Assembly (NCBI GenBank): GCA_020352515.1
Contig: CP070678.1
Coordinates: 3,609,014-3,649,485, forward strand
DNA: 40,472 nt
Reading direction: 5' to 3'
DNA from: Phycisphaerales bacterium
GTDB taxonomy: Bacteria > Planctomycetota > Phycisphaerae > Sedimentisphaerales > Anaerobacaceae
Positions 1 to 9,285 of the stretch are shown one piece after another. The notes below the pieces were generated by a model, which did no database searches, was not told where the DNA came from, and saw only the letters and a program-made list of their open reading frames with translations. A program made the position numbers and the translations under genes. Each line of letters opens with the position of its first letter. Within the stretch, counting starts at the first letter, position 1.

Positions 1-2742
1 GTGCGTGCCGTCTTCGGGGAAAAAAAGCAGAACAGCGTATGGGCGGATTGGCGAACGCTGACAGCCTTGGCAGGCACGGATTTGTGGAGTGAGCAAGCCA
101 AGGTCGCCGCCGCGGATCTGGAGCAAGCATTGGGCATGCCCGTAGCCTTTAGACAGTTCTGTTGCTCTTCATACGGTTTTACAGACCCGCCTGCATGGGG
201 TGATGCCGCCCGCTATCTGCGGGCGATGGCCAAATGCAGGTACTATGTAGGTGTGGGAAGAGGCAGTGGTCCCGGCCAGGGATTGTGCGATGCAGTGTCT
301 CTCGGATGTATATGTCTTGGTGAGAGGAATAAGCCGTTCCACAGAATGATATGCCATCCGTGCTGTCTTTGTGATAGTAAAGACGACATTCCTTTGATGC
401 TAAAGAGAATCGCTGCATCAGTTGAGCTGCAGGAGGAAATCCTGGTTTGGCAGGATAAGATGCTGAGGGAGCACTTTGTGGAGAAGCCGCTCGCCGTGCT
501 CAACAGGGCTGTTGAGATTAAGGCCGGCAAAACGCCGCGACGGTGGTCGAAGCAACAGAACATTACTCTATTTTCGATACCCAAAGCGTTTCGGGGTGAC
601 GACGCCGTCAGGCAGCGCAATGCCATCAAGAGCTGGATGCTGCTGGAGCCCCAGCCGGAAATAATCCTTTGTGGTGATGACGAGGGGGTGGCCGAGGTGG
701 CTTCGGAATTCGGGCTGAGCCATCTGCCCGACGTCCGGCGGAACGGCTATGGCACACCTTTGGTCAGTGATTTGTTTGAAAAGGCTCAGGTGTCGGCCTC
801 GCATGACGTTCTTGTGTACGTCAACGCGGATATTATTCTGCTGAATGATTTCATGCCGGCGGTCCACCGATGTGGGGAGTATTTTGATGAGTTTCTGATG
901 GTCGGTCGGCGATGGGACGCCGACGTTTCCGAACCGATTGATTTCGACGCCGGGGATTGGCAGGACAGGTTGCGGCGATTCATCCATACGGAAGCTTTTC
1001 TGCACGCTGCGACGGGAATTGACTACTTCGTGTTTACCCGGTACTTGTGGCCTATCATTCCTGACTTCGGTCTCGGACGCACCGTATGGGATAACTGGCT
1101 CGTTGGAAAGCCTATTGGCGACGGTAAGCCGGTTGTGGATGCAACGGATGCGGTGACCGCGATTCATCAGAACCACAAATTCGTTCCTTTCGGCCGGCGC
1201 CGCGAGGAGGAAACCGTCAATCTCACGTTGGCAGGCGGCAGCGATTCTTTGCGATTTACGACCCACGCAGCCTGGAAAGTGACGCCTTATGGGGTTGTGG
1301 CAAGACACGTGGGCGAAATTCTTGAAGACAATGACTTTGGCGCGGCCCTTATGTGTATGGCCGGAGTATTTCAGCAGGCGCCCGAGACTGTCAGAAGGCA
1401 GTATGAGAGCTACGTGTCTTATACAAGGCCCGAGAGGTTGAAAAGAATTGCAGACGCCGCAAAAAGCCTGCTTAGTCTGAACGCGAAGAACGGGAATCTA
1501 AGGCGCTTGTTGTCCCAATTGCACCAGATCGACCGTGCGAAGCTCATAACTGCGACGCGGCCCGACTCTCGCGCCAACACCGCCACCGAAGCATTATTTG
1601 ACAAAGGTGTAAACAATTTGAGCCCGGGAAATGACCGGCAAGTGTCGGGCGCTTTTGACCGGGCCTCGCAGACCCGCGCGCAAATACCTCACGTGGATGG
1701 GGCGCGAACCGCTGCCTGTGTCGGCCACGGAGCCGCGAGCTTGGCCGCAGAGGTCTGCGGAGCCGCATTTGCCGGGCAGTATGAGCGCGGCGGCGCGGGC
1801 AGACCGCCTCGCCAAATACACAGCGGTGTGGCAGAGCCGGAGCAGTCACCCGATTTGCAGGTAGAAGCCGGATATATATGTTCCCCGGCAGAGCGCGCCG
1901 AGCGAGAGGCACACTCGGAATATGGCCCTTTGGGCTTGCTTCCGTCGCGGTGCTGGCCGGCATCGTCGAGCCTTCAAAGCGCCCGGCGGACCACAGAGCA
2001 AGACTCCTCAGGCAAAAACACAGGTGGAAAGTGTCGTCAGATGTTGGAAACGTTGCCCTCAGAGAAAGCGCGATTGGTCGACGTCGAGCCTCGTGATGTG
2101 ATGGCCGCCAAGCAGACTCTCAAATCGTACTATTGCTCGCGTCTTGGAAATGTGTGGCAGAGCGCTGGCGCGCCCGTCTGGTTTGACCACGAAATTGACT
2201 ATCACTTGTGGCCCAAGAACCTATTCTGGATCGAGAGGGGGGTCTTCGGGCGGCTCGTTATGTCACCCGGCTGCAAAGTCCTGGACCTGTGCTGCGGCGA
2301 CGGGTATTTCAGCGATATCTGGTTCTCGACGATAGCGGGGCATATCGACGCGTGTGACAACGACGAAGATGCCTTGCGCTTCGCGGCGCAAAGGCACTTG
2401 AATGCGAAGGTCGCATACCATCGGGTGAACATACTGACACAGCCGCTGCCGTCAACGGACTACGATGTCGTTGCGTGGTTCGAGGGGATAGAGCATTTCT
2501 CAGAGCAACAGATAGGACAGGTTTTGGAGAAGATCCGCTCCTCGCTGGCTTCCGGAGGGCGCCTGGTAGGTTCTACCCCGCTGGTAACTCGGCAGGGACG
2601 TTGTGGAAATCGGCAGCACGACAGGGAATTCGACAGCCAAGGGGACCTCGAGGGTGTTTTGAAGATCGTCTTTGGCGATGTTCGGACGTGGGCTACCGTC
2701 TATCCCGGGAGGACGACCTGCTATTTCCACGCGAGCGAATAG
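1..2742 (+). CDS. Multi-domain glycosyltransferase-methyltransferase (5' end outside window)
   Basis: The reading frame is open from the first base (GTG), so the gene probably begins upstream. Residues about 1-170 look like the C-terminal half of a GT-B type glycosyltransferase, with a Gly-rich stretch SGPGQGLCDAVSLGC near 89-103. Residues about 188-470 resemble a GT-A-like module with a VNADI acidic motif. This module matches by eye the third module of the next gene: both have an AI-x-(S/T)W stretch, a later G-x-PLV, and a final N-(A/S)-DI. Residues about 680-913 form a SAM-dependent methyltransferase whose motif I is VLDLCCGDGYF. Between the domains, residues about 545-680 have an odd Cys-, Arg- and Ser-rich composition and no recognisable fold. 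The gene ends 16 nt before the giant glycosyltransferase gene and is probably cotranscribed with it. Sugar transfer and methylation of a surface or flagellar glycan is inferred. Confidence 0.75.
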   Translation: MRAVFGEKKQNSVWADWRTLTALAGTDLWSEQAKVAAADLEQALGMPVAFRQFCCSSYGFTDPPAWGDAARYLRAMAKCRYYVGVGRGSGPGQGLCDAVSLGCICLGERNKPFHRMICHPCCLCDSKDDIPLMLKRIAASVELQEEILVWQDKMLREHFVEKPLAVLNRAVEIKAGKTPRRWSKQQNITLFSIPKAFRGDDAVRQRNAIKSWMLLEPQPEIILCGDDEGVAEVASEFGLSHLPDVRRNGYGTPLVSDLFEKAQVSASHDVLVYVNADIILLNDFMPAVHRCGEYFDEFLMVGRRWDADVSEPIDFDAGDWQDRLRRFIHTEAFLHAATGIDYFVFTRYLWPIIPDFGLGRTVWDNWLVGKPIGDGKPVVDATDAVTAIHQNHKFVPFGRRREEETVNLTLAGGSDSLRFTTHAAWKVTPYGVVARHVGEILEDNDFGAALMCMAGVFQQAPETVRRQYESYVSYTRPERLKRIADAAKSLLSLNAKNGNLRRLLSQLHQIDRAKLITATRPDSRANTATEALFDKGVNNLSPGNDRQVSGAFDRASQTRAQIPHVDGARTAACVGHGAASLAAEVCGAAFAGQYERGGAGRPPRQIHSGVAEPEQSPDLQVEAGYICSPAERAEREAHSEYGPLGLLPSRCWPASSSLQSARRTTEQDSSGKNTGGKCRQMLETLPSEKARLVDVEPRDVMAAKQTLKSYYCSRLGNVWQSAGAPVWFDHEIDYHLWPKNLFWIERGVFGRLVMSPGCKVLDLCCGDGYFSDIWFSTIAGHIDACDNDEDALRFAAQRHLNAKVAYHRVNILTQPLPSTDYDVVAWFEGIEHFSEQQIGQVLEKIRSSLASGGRLVGSTPLVTRQGRCGNRQHDREFDSQGDLEGVLKIVFGDVRTWATVYPGRTTCYFHASE

Positions 2743-2758
2743 AGCAAGAGGCTTATGA

Positions 2759-5700
2759 ATGAATGATATCCCTGTAATTCTTGTATGTTACAACCGGCCC
2801 TGGCACACCGCACAAGTTCTCAAGGCCCTGTTGGAGCATGATGTGCGGAACCTGTATATCTTCTCGGATGGGCCGAGAACGGACAGGGATATTGACGGCG
2901 TCCGGACGACTAGAAAGCTGTTCGCGACTGTCAGGTGGACCAGGCCCGAAATCATCGAGCGCTCCGAGAATATGGGTCTTGCGCGGAGCGTCGTGAGCGC
3001 CGCCAATTACGTGTTCGAGAAGCACGACAGGCTGATACTGCTTGAAGACGACTGCGTTCCGGGAAAGTACTTCTTCGATTACATGCAAGCGTGTCTCTCG
3101 AAGTATCGGGATAGCGAAAAAGTCTTCGGAATCAACGGATATACGGTGCCGATTCCCGAGGGCCTGCTGAAAGACTATCCCTATGACGTATATTTCTACC
3201 CCCGAATCGGAAGCTGGGGCTGGGCGACCTGGAAGAGGGCATGGAAACACTACGATCCCGACCTGTCCAGACTTTACAATCAGGTCACAGCCAATGGCAT
3301 TGACATCACGCAGGGCGGCGCGGACATACCCGCGGCCGTACGGGCGCTGCTGAGCGGGCAGCTCAAAGACGTCTGGACGCTCAACTGGGTTCTGTCTGTA
3401 TACCTGAAGGGCGGATGCTACGTATACCCCACCACTCCGCATATCCAGAATGTCGGGCTGGACGGGACCGGCGTGCATTGCGGCACCGCAAGGCACGTTG
3501 ACAATCCATGTCCCGCGCGCGAGCCCAGGAGATTTCCAGATACAATTATTCTCAATAAGGCTCTGATAGGCAACTACAACAGCTATTTCGGCGGGCCGGC
3601 GAAGTCTGCGAAGGTGGTTCAGGGCCCGGGCGCAAAGGTACTTCGAGGGGCCGCCGCCGACCGTCAAGAGTGCGAATCTGGCAACAGGACAGGGCGCAAG
3701 CGCCTGTCGATAGTGCACGTCAACACGCACGATTTTGCGGGAGGCGCGGCGAAGGTTGCCTGGCGGCTGGCAGAAGCTCAGCGCGGTGCCGGGCACGATT
3801 CGAAGATGGTTGTCGGCGAGAAGACGACCAACTCGCCGCACTCCTTTTCGTTTCCGATCGAGACGGACAGGTCGCTGCGAAGCCGCTGTGTGCGGGAGGG
3901 CCGGCTCTACTACGAGCACCATGGCAGTCACAAGCTGATTTACAACCCGCTGCTGCGTTCGGCCCACATCGTGCACCTGCACAATCTGCACGGCGGCTAC
4001 TTCAACCCTTTTTCGATTTCGGCCCTCTCACATCTCAAGCCGACGGTTTGGACCCTTCACGACATGCAGGCGATTACGGGCCACTGCGCGCATTCGTTCG
4101 ATTGTCAGCGATGGGAAAATGGCTGCGGACAGTGTCCGTATCCCGGGATTTATCCTGATATCCGTGTCGATACGAGCGAGCAGCTTTGCCGCGACAAGCA
4201 ACAGATCTACGACAATTCATATCTAACCATCGTTACCCCCTCGCGATGGCTCAAGGACAAGGTCGAGCGAAGCATTCTTAGAAATCATCCCGTTGAGCTG
4301 ATATACAACGGCGTGGATACCGACGTTTTCAAGCCTTACGACAAAAGACGGAGCAGGGAGAAATTCGGGGTGCCCGCCGACGCGCTGGTAATCGGGGCCG
4401 TGGCCCACTTCGGCGCGTTGAAGAATTCGTGGAAAGGGGGCAATTACACGCGCTCCGCCTTGAATGCTCTGCGGAACAAGCTTGACGACTTTGTCTTTGT
4501 CAACATAGGCGGCGAATGCCGCACCGACGATCCGCGAATCATGAACATACCGCTCATAACCGACGAAAACGAGCTTGCTCAGGCATATTCGGCGCTTGAC
4601 ATCTTCCTGTACACTCCCGTGGCGGATAACTGTCCGCTTGTGGTCCTCGAGGCGTTGTCCTGCGGGATTCCCATCGTGACTTTTGACACGGGCGGGGTGC
4701 CGGAATTGGTGCGGGACGGCGTGGATGGTTTAGTTACAGCCTATACGGACGTCGCTGCGGTGACGGCGGCTCTGAAGAGGCTCACCGCTGACCCGGATAT
4801 GCGGGCTGAATGTGGTCGCAACGCGCGCCTGCGAGCCACGGCCGAATTCGACCATAAAGTAATTGCCGCCCGGTACCAGAGGCTGTACGAGAGCTGTTTG
4901 CACCAGCGCGCCCGGGAACCGCTTAAGGTCAGGTTGTTTCCTGTTGGGGAAATCCCGGAGGTTGTTTTGAGCGATGTCTTTCTAAAGGCTGAGGACTTTA
5001 AGAAAAGCCTGACGCCCGGGACGCCGAAAGAGCAAGACGCTCAGGCAAAGCCCGATTCTCCCGGACGCCGAAACGTGGGGCCGACCGTTGCCACGAGCAT
5101 AGGGCCGAAAGGGATTGCAAGGCAGGCGGCGGCCATACAAACCTGGCAGAAGCTCGGCTTTCACGTTGTCTCTCTCAATTGTGCCAAGGAAATAGCGACA
5201 CTGCACAGATCGTTTCCCGGCGTTGAGTTCGTTCGGACGGCCCGGGATGCCGGAGAGAAGTTCGGCAGGCCTCTTGTGTACTTCGACGATGTGATGGATT
5301 ATCTTAGGGCGTGTGACTCGCAGCTCTGCGGAATCATAAATTCAGATATCTTCGTCGTCGGTGATGAGGCTGTTACCCGCTTTATTCAGGAGCAGGCCGC
5401 GGGCTCCCTCGTGTACGGCTCGAGGACGGATGTCGATTCGTTGGCGGTATTGAATGGTCGAGTCTATCACGAGGGATTCGACTTCTTCTTCTTCGACAGG
5501 TCAATAATCCCGCACCTTCCCGAATCGGACTTTTGTATCGGCCTGCCGTGGTGGGACTACTGGCTGCCGCTTATTATGACCATGGAAGGTGTTCCGATGA
5601 AGAGATTTGTTGCTCCATTCGCTTACCATCTCAGGCATGGAGCAAAGTGGTCTGGAGAACACTGGACCTACCTTGGCTGGCGTTTCCTCAATTATTTGCT

Positions 5701-8700
5701 GAGCAATATCAGCAGGAATTTTCACGAGGACCCCGATACGAACCTCTGGGCTTCATTGGGGCGGCTCATGTCGGCTTATCACGATGAGGAGCTCAGACTG
5801 AGCCACAGAAAAAACACCGACAAGATATCGGGCGGCGCCCTGTGCCGTTGCGTACTTGATTTTCTGGCGAGCAACACGCAGAGAATCTATCACGGCAGGG
5901 ATGACCTGCCTGTCGGGCGCCCTACAATTGCCGCGGCGGGCAAGAGGGACGATTTGCCCCAGCAGAGTAACCGGCCGTCGGCGGCTCAACAGAACGGGTC
6001 CGCAGAAGAATACGATGCCAGTGTAATAGTCTGCACCAAGGACCGGGCCGGTCTGCTCGACCGGATGCTTGGCAGTCTGAAGGAGGCGACGAAGGGTATA
6101 AGCTGTGAAGTTATTGCGGTCGAAGGCGGCTCCGGCGACGGCACGCAGGGCGTTTTGCACAAGCACGGTGTAACGAGAATCTACAGTGAAGCCGAATGTC
6201 TCGGCGAGGGCAGGCACTCGTGGCCGAGGTTGTACAACTTCGGATTCAGAAAAGCCAAAGGCCGGTACGCAATGTACGCGAGCGACGATGTCGTTTTCGG
6301 CAAAGGGGCCGTATCTCAAGCCGTCAGAACACTGAACGGACAGGCGGATTCGGTTGCGGGAGGTATCTTCTTCTACAGGAACATCCGAGCCGTAGATCCC
6401 GGTTGGGAGAAATACGGTATCGATTTTACCTACGGCTGCAAGCTCCTGATGAACTACGGCCTGTTCAGGCTCGATTGTTTCCGTGAGGTAGGGGGGCTGG
6501 ACGAGTCGTACGAGTTCTACTGTGCGGATTCGGATTTCTGCTACAAGCTCTATGAGCGCGGCCGCCAGCTTATCCCCTTGCCGGCGTGCCTGGTGACTCA
6601 CAACAACGTCTTGGACGCCCAAAAAATGGCGAACATGGCCGCCAGCAACCGTGACATAGAATTGCTGCTGCGGCGGTGGAGCCGTCTTGTCTCTCCGGAA
6701 ATTCCGAACCCGAGGCGCCTGATCTGGGACGAGGGTATTCTCGCACCGCTTGATTTGCCGAACCAGTTGGAGAGAGTGGATTCGAGCATTGAGAGTTTCT
6801 GGCATGGTCTGGCGTGTTTCCAACATGGTCTTTTCAAGGAGGCGCAGGGAGCATTCATTCAGGCGCTCAGATCAGGGTGTGACCACTGGCAGGTGCTTCG
6901 GTACCTGGCCAAAGCATCGCAGATGGGCGGAGACGAGGTCACGGCGCAGTGGGCGGGCGGATACCTGTCGAAGCCGATGCCTGGTTTCACAAGAGCCGGC
7001 GATTCTGTCGAACAATATGACGGAGAGAATCGGGCGGCGATCCCGCCGCGAGCGCCGGCAACTGTGCGAAGTCTGACGGAAAAGGCGGCGGCCGGCCCGG
7101 CGGGTGGTCTTGTCGGCCTGATATTCAGCAAGAACCGGGCCATGCAGCTTCAGGCCACGTTGAAGTCCTTAATGCTGCGCTGCCGAGACATCAATGACGC
7201 GGACTTGTATGTTCTCTACAAGGTCACAAACGAGCTGCACCGGCGGCAGTACGGCCGGCTGAGAGAACGGTTCTGCAACGTAAACTTCATTGAGGAAACC
7301 CAGTTCAAAGAACAGGTTCTGACGGTCGCGGGCCGGTATGAATATGTCATGTTCATGGTCGATGACAACCTATTCGTCAGAGATTTTAGCCTTTCCGACG
7401 TCGTGGAAGCTCTGCGGCGTAACAGTGACGCCCTTGGCTTCTCGCTGAGGTTGGGCACGAATACGGATTACTGCTACAGCCTCGACGCCTGCCAGAGGCC
7501 GCCCGAGTTCGAGCAGGCCGGTGACGGGATTGTCAAGTACAACTGGACACGAGCGGAAAACGACTATGGCTATCCGCTGGAGGTGTCGAGTTCCGTCTAC
7601 GCCGCGACCGACGTCATGGCGTTGTCTTCGCGGCTGGAGTTCGAAAATCCCAATACGCTCGAGGCTTCGATGGCGGCCAATGCCGGACTATACGCCCGCG
7701 CGAAGGGCAGCCTGCTGTGTTACGAGCGCTCGGTCACGTTCTGCAACCCCGTGAACATGGTCCAGTCGGTCTGTCCCAACAGGGTAGGCCGGAACTCCGA
7801 GTATTCGGCCGACACCCTGGCCCAAATCTTTGAAAGAGGCGGCAGGATAGATGTCGACCGGTACAACGGTTTTGTCCCCAACTCCTGCCACCAGGAGGTT
7901 GTTCTCCAGATTGTTGACTCATTGCCGAACGCCGCGGCAACCTCGGCTGCTGCGGGTCCGCCCATCGAGAATAGCCGTCGACCGCAGGACGCCGAGCCGA
8001 AATTCTCCATCGTGATGGCGAACTACAATAACGCCCGCTATGTTGCACAGGCCATAGAATCCGTCTGTAAACAGACCTTTGAGGATTGGGAGCTGATAAT
8101 TGTCGAGGATTGCTCCACAGACAATTCGGCGGATGTGATATCACCGTATTTGAGTGACAATCGAATCCGGCTGGTTCGGCACGGGCAGAACCGCGGGTAT
8201 ACCGCTGCTTTGAAAACCGGCATTGCGAACGTTCGCTCGGAGGATTTCGGCATCCTTGACAGTGACGACTGTCTCAAGACGGAAGCCGTCGAGAAGATGT
8301 ACCGGTGGCACATTGAGCGTCCCGACTGCGGTTTCGTATACTCACAGTTTGTGTATTGTGATGAAAATCTGGCTGAAACGAGAATCGGGTTCTGCCGGGA
8401 GATACCTGCCGGCAAAACGAGTCTTGACGCAGGGGTGGTCAGCCATTTTAAGACCTTCAAGCTCCGCGACTATCTCAAAACCTCCGGATACGACGAGAAC
8501 ATTCTATACGCCGAAGATATCGATATTGTCTACAAGATGGAGGAGGTGACGCGTTTGAAATTCGTCGATGAATGCCTCTACCTGTACAGGCAGGCGCCTG
8601 CGTCGCTGAGCCGTTCGAAGGACAAGATCAACATCGCTATAATGTCGAGAGTCAAGGCGAGGATAAACGCTCTCAGGAGAAGATGCAGCGCGTTGGCTGA

Positions 8701-9100
8701 AGCGACCGAGGGCAGTTTCGACGAGCTGTTTCGTGAGGCGGTCGATAATGCCAAAAGAGAATACGAGGATGTCGCGCAGTATCTTGTGATACTCAAGGAT
8801 TTGTACAAGAGAGGGATGCTGGACGGTCTGAATCTGCCGGCTGAGATATCGAGATTGCAGATTGAGGAGGCCGTTCTCTGGCTTGCGGCTAATGTGAGCT
8901 TGCGGTTCGACAGGCTGTTCGAGTTTCTCCAAGAGCAAAATAACATAGGTGGACGGTCGTCCACCGTTTCCGAAGGTGGTGCGCGATGCGACATGGTCCG
9001 GTATGCCGAGCACCGGCGATGGCACGGAGATTATGACAAACCCGGACCTTCCCGTATGAACGGCCGCGGCGCCGCCTGCCCATCCGGCAAAATACTATAG
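2759..9100 (+). CDS. Giant multi-module glycosyltransferase (2113 aa)
   Basis: One uninterrupted frame carries about six glycosyltransferase modules. Module 1 (residues ~1-270) is GT-A-like, with a DD pair at 97-98. Module 2 (~315-715) is GT4, with a C-terminal signature DNCPLVVLEALSCG. Module 3 (~775-1010) resembles the second domain of the preceding gene. Module 4 (~1083-1290) is GT2, with VIVCTKDR and ASDDVV. A short TPR-like helical segment follows (~1348-1404). Module 5 (~1450-1720) is GT-A-like, with a VDDN motif. Module 6 (~1747-2060) is GT2, with VMANYNN and LDSDDC and a helical tail. Linkers are Pro/Ala/Gly-rich. The start at 2759 is supported by AGAGG about 6 nt upstream; the ATG at 2755 meets a stop after two codons. 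Acceptor and donors are unknown. The position before fliD and near flagellin suggests filament or surface glycan assembly. I see no signal peptide, so it is probably cytoplasmic. Confidence 0.9.
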   Translation: MNDIPVILVCYNRPWHTAQVLKALLEHDVRNLYIFSDGPRTDRDIDGVRTTRKLFATVRWTRPEIIERSENMGLARSVVSAANYVFEKHDRLILLEDDCVPGKYFFDYMQACLSKYRDSEKVFGINGYTVPIPEGLLKDYPYDVYFYPRIGSWGWATWKRAWKHYDPDLSRLYNQVTANGIDITQGGADIPAAVRALLSGQLKDVWTLNWVLSVYLKGGCYVYPTTPHIQNVGLDGTGVHCGTARHVDNPCPAREPRRFPDTIILNKALIGNYNSYFGGPAKSAKVVQGPGAKVLRGAAADRQECESGNRTGRKRLSIVHVNTHDFAGGAAKVAWRLAEAQRGAGHDSKMVVGEKTTNSPHSFSFPIETDRSLRSRCVREGRLYYEHHGSHKLIYNPLLRSAHIVHLHNLHGGYFNPFSISALSHLKPTVWTLHDMQAITGHCAHSFDCQRWENGCGQCPYPGIYPDIRVDTSEQLCRDKQQIYDNSYLTIVTPSRWLKDKVERSILRNHPVELIYNGVDTDVFKPYDKRRSREKFGVPADALVIGAVAHFGALKNSWKGGNYTRSALNALRNKLDDFVFVNIGGECRTDDPRIMNIPLITDENELAQAYSALDIFLYTPVADNCPLVVLEALSCGIPIVTFDTGGVPELVRDGVDGLVTAYTDVAAVTAALKRLTADPDMRAECGRNARLRATAEFDHKVIAARYQRLYESCLHQRAREPLKVRLFPVGEIPEVVLSDVFLKAEDFKKSLTPGTPKEQDAQAKPDSPGRRNVGPTVATSIGPKGIARQAAAIQTWQKLGFHVVSLNCAKEIATLHRSFPGVEFVRTARDAGEKFGRPLVYFDDVMDYLRACDSQLCGIINSDIFVVGDEAVTRFIQEQAAGSLVYGSRTDVDSLAVLNGRVYHEGFDFFFFDRSIIPHLPESDFCIGLPWWDYWLPLIMTMEGVPMKRFVAPFAYHLRHGAKWSGEHWTYLGWRFLNYLLSNISRNFHEDPDTNLWASLGRLMSAYHDEELRLSHRKNTDKISGGALCRCVLDFLASNTQRIYHGRDDLPVGRPTIAAAGKRDDLPQQSNRPSAAQQNGSAEEYDASVIVCTKDRAGLLDRMLGSLKEATKGISCEVIAVEGGSGDGTQGVLHKHGVTRIYSEAECLGEGRHSWPRLYNFGFRKAKGRYAMYASDDVVFGKGAVSQAVRTLNGQADSVAGGIFFYRNIRAVDPGWEKYGIDFTYGCKLLMNYGLFRLDCFREVGGLDESYEFYCADSDFCYKLYERGRQLIPLPACLVTHNNVLDAQKMANMAASNRDIELLLRRWSRLVSPEIPNPRRLIWDEGILAPLDLPNQLERVDSSIESFWHGLACFQHGLFKEAQGAFIQALRSGCDHWQVLRYLAKASQMGGDEVTAQWAGGYLSKPMPGFTRAGDSVEQYDGENRAAIPPRAPATVRSLTEKAAAGPAGGLVGLIFSKNRAMQLQATLKSLMLRCRDINDADLYVLYKVTNELHRRQYGRLRERFCNVNFIEETQFKEQVLTVAGRYEYVMFMVDDNLFVRDFSLSDVVEALRRNSDALGFSLRLGTNTDYCYSLDACQRPPEFEQAGDGIVKYNWTRAENDYGYPLEVSSSVYAATDVMALSSRLEFENPNTLEASMAANAGLYARAKGSLLCYERSVTFCNPVNMVQSVCPNRVGRNSEYSADTLAQIFERGGRIDVDRYNGFVPNSCHQEVVLQIVDSLPNAAATSAAAGPPIENSRRPQDAEPKFSIVMANYNNARYVAQAIESVCKQTFEDWELIIVEDCSTDNSADVISPYLSDNRIRLVRHGQNRGYTAALKTGIANVRSEDFGILDSDDCLKTEAVEKMYRWHIERPDCGFVYSQFVYCDENLAETRIGFCREIPAGKTSLDAGVVSHFKTFKLRDYLKTSGYDENILYAEDIDIVYKMEEVTRLKFVDECLYLYRQAPASLSRSKDKINIAIMSRVKARINALRRRCSALAEATEGSFDELFREAVDNAKREYEDVAQYLVILKDLYKRGMLDGLNLPAEISRLQIEEAVLWLAANVSLRFDRLFEFLQEQNNIGGRSSTVSEGGARCDMVRYAEHRRWHGDYDKPGPSRMNGRGAACPSGKIL

Positions 9101-9124
9101 GACCTTGGAGGTTCTGCGCCGGTC

Positions 9125-9151
9125 GGCCGGTCACCTGTCGTCGGTCCGGCC
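9125..9151 (+). terminator. GC-rich stem-loop after the giant glycosyltransferase gene
   Basis: GGCCGG pairs with CCGGCC and an inner ACC pairs with GGT around a 7-nt loop, leaving a 2-nt bulge. It begins 24 nt after the stop codon. No T-run follows, so it is a weak candidate for an intrinsic terminator and may instead stabilise the 3' end of the mRNA. Confidence 0.35.
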
Positions 9152-9176
9152 CTGTGGGTAAATATATGACAGGCAA

Positions 9177-9203
9177 TTAAGTGAAGGAGCCTTTGGGCGA
9201 TAA
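9177..9203 (+). promoter_or_regulatory. Sigma28-type promoter for fliD
   Basis: TTAAGTGA, 11 nt, then GGCGATAA. Against the FliA consensus (TAAAGTTT, N11, GCCGATAA) this is 5/8 and 7/8 with exact spacing. It lies about 80 nt before the fliD start. A matching site occurs before the flagellin gene, which supports late, filament-class control. Confidence 0.6.
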
Positions 9204-9285
9204 AGAAGGTTGGGTTAGCGTTCACTTGCCGCAGCCTGTGCGCATAATTGGAGCAAAGGCTACATAGAGAAGAAGGGCGGGCAAA

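Noticed and set aside
2753-3991. 412-codon minus-strand frame opposite the giant glycosyltransferase
   Set aside because: Antisense shadow in GC-rich coding DNA; no family features. The same holds for the 357-codon frame at 5753-6826.
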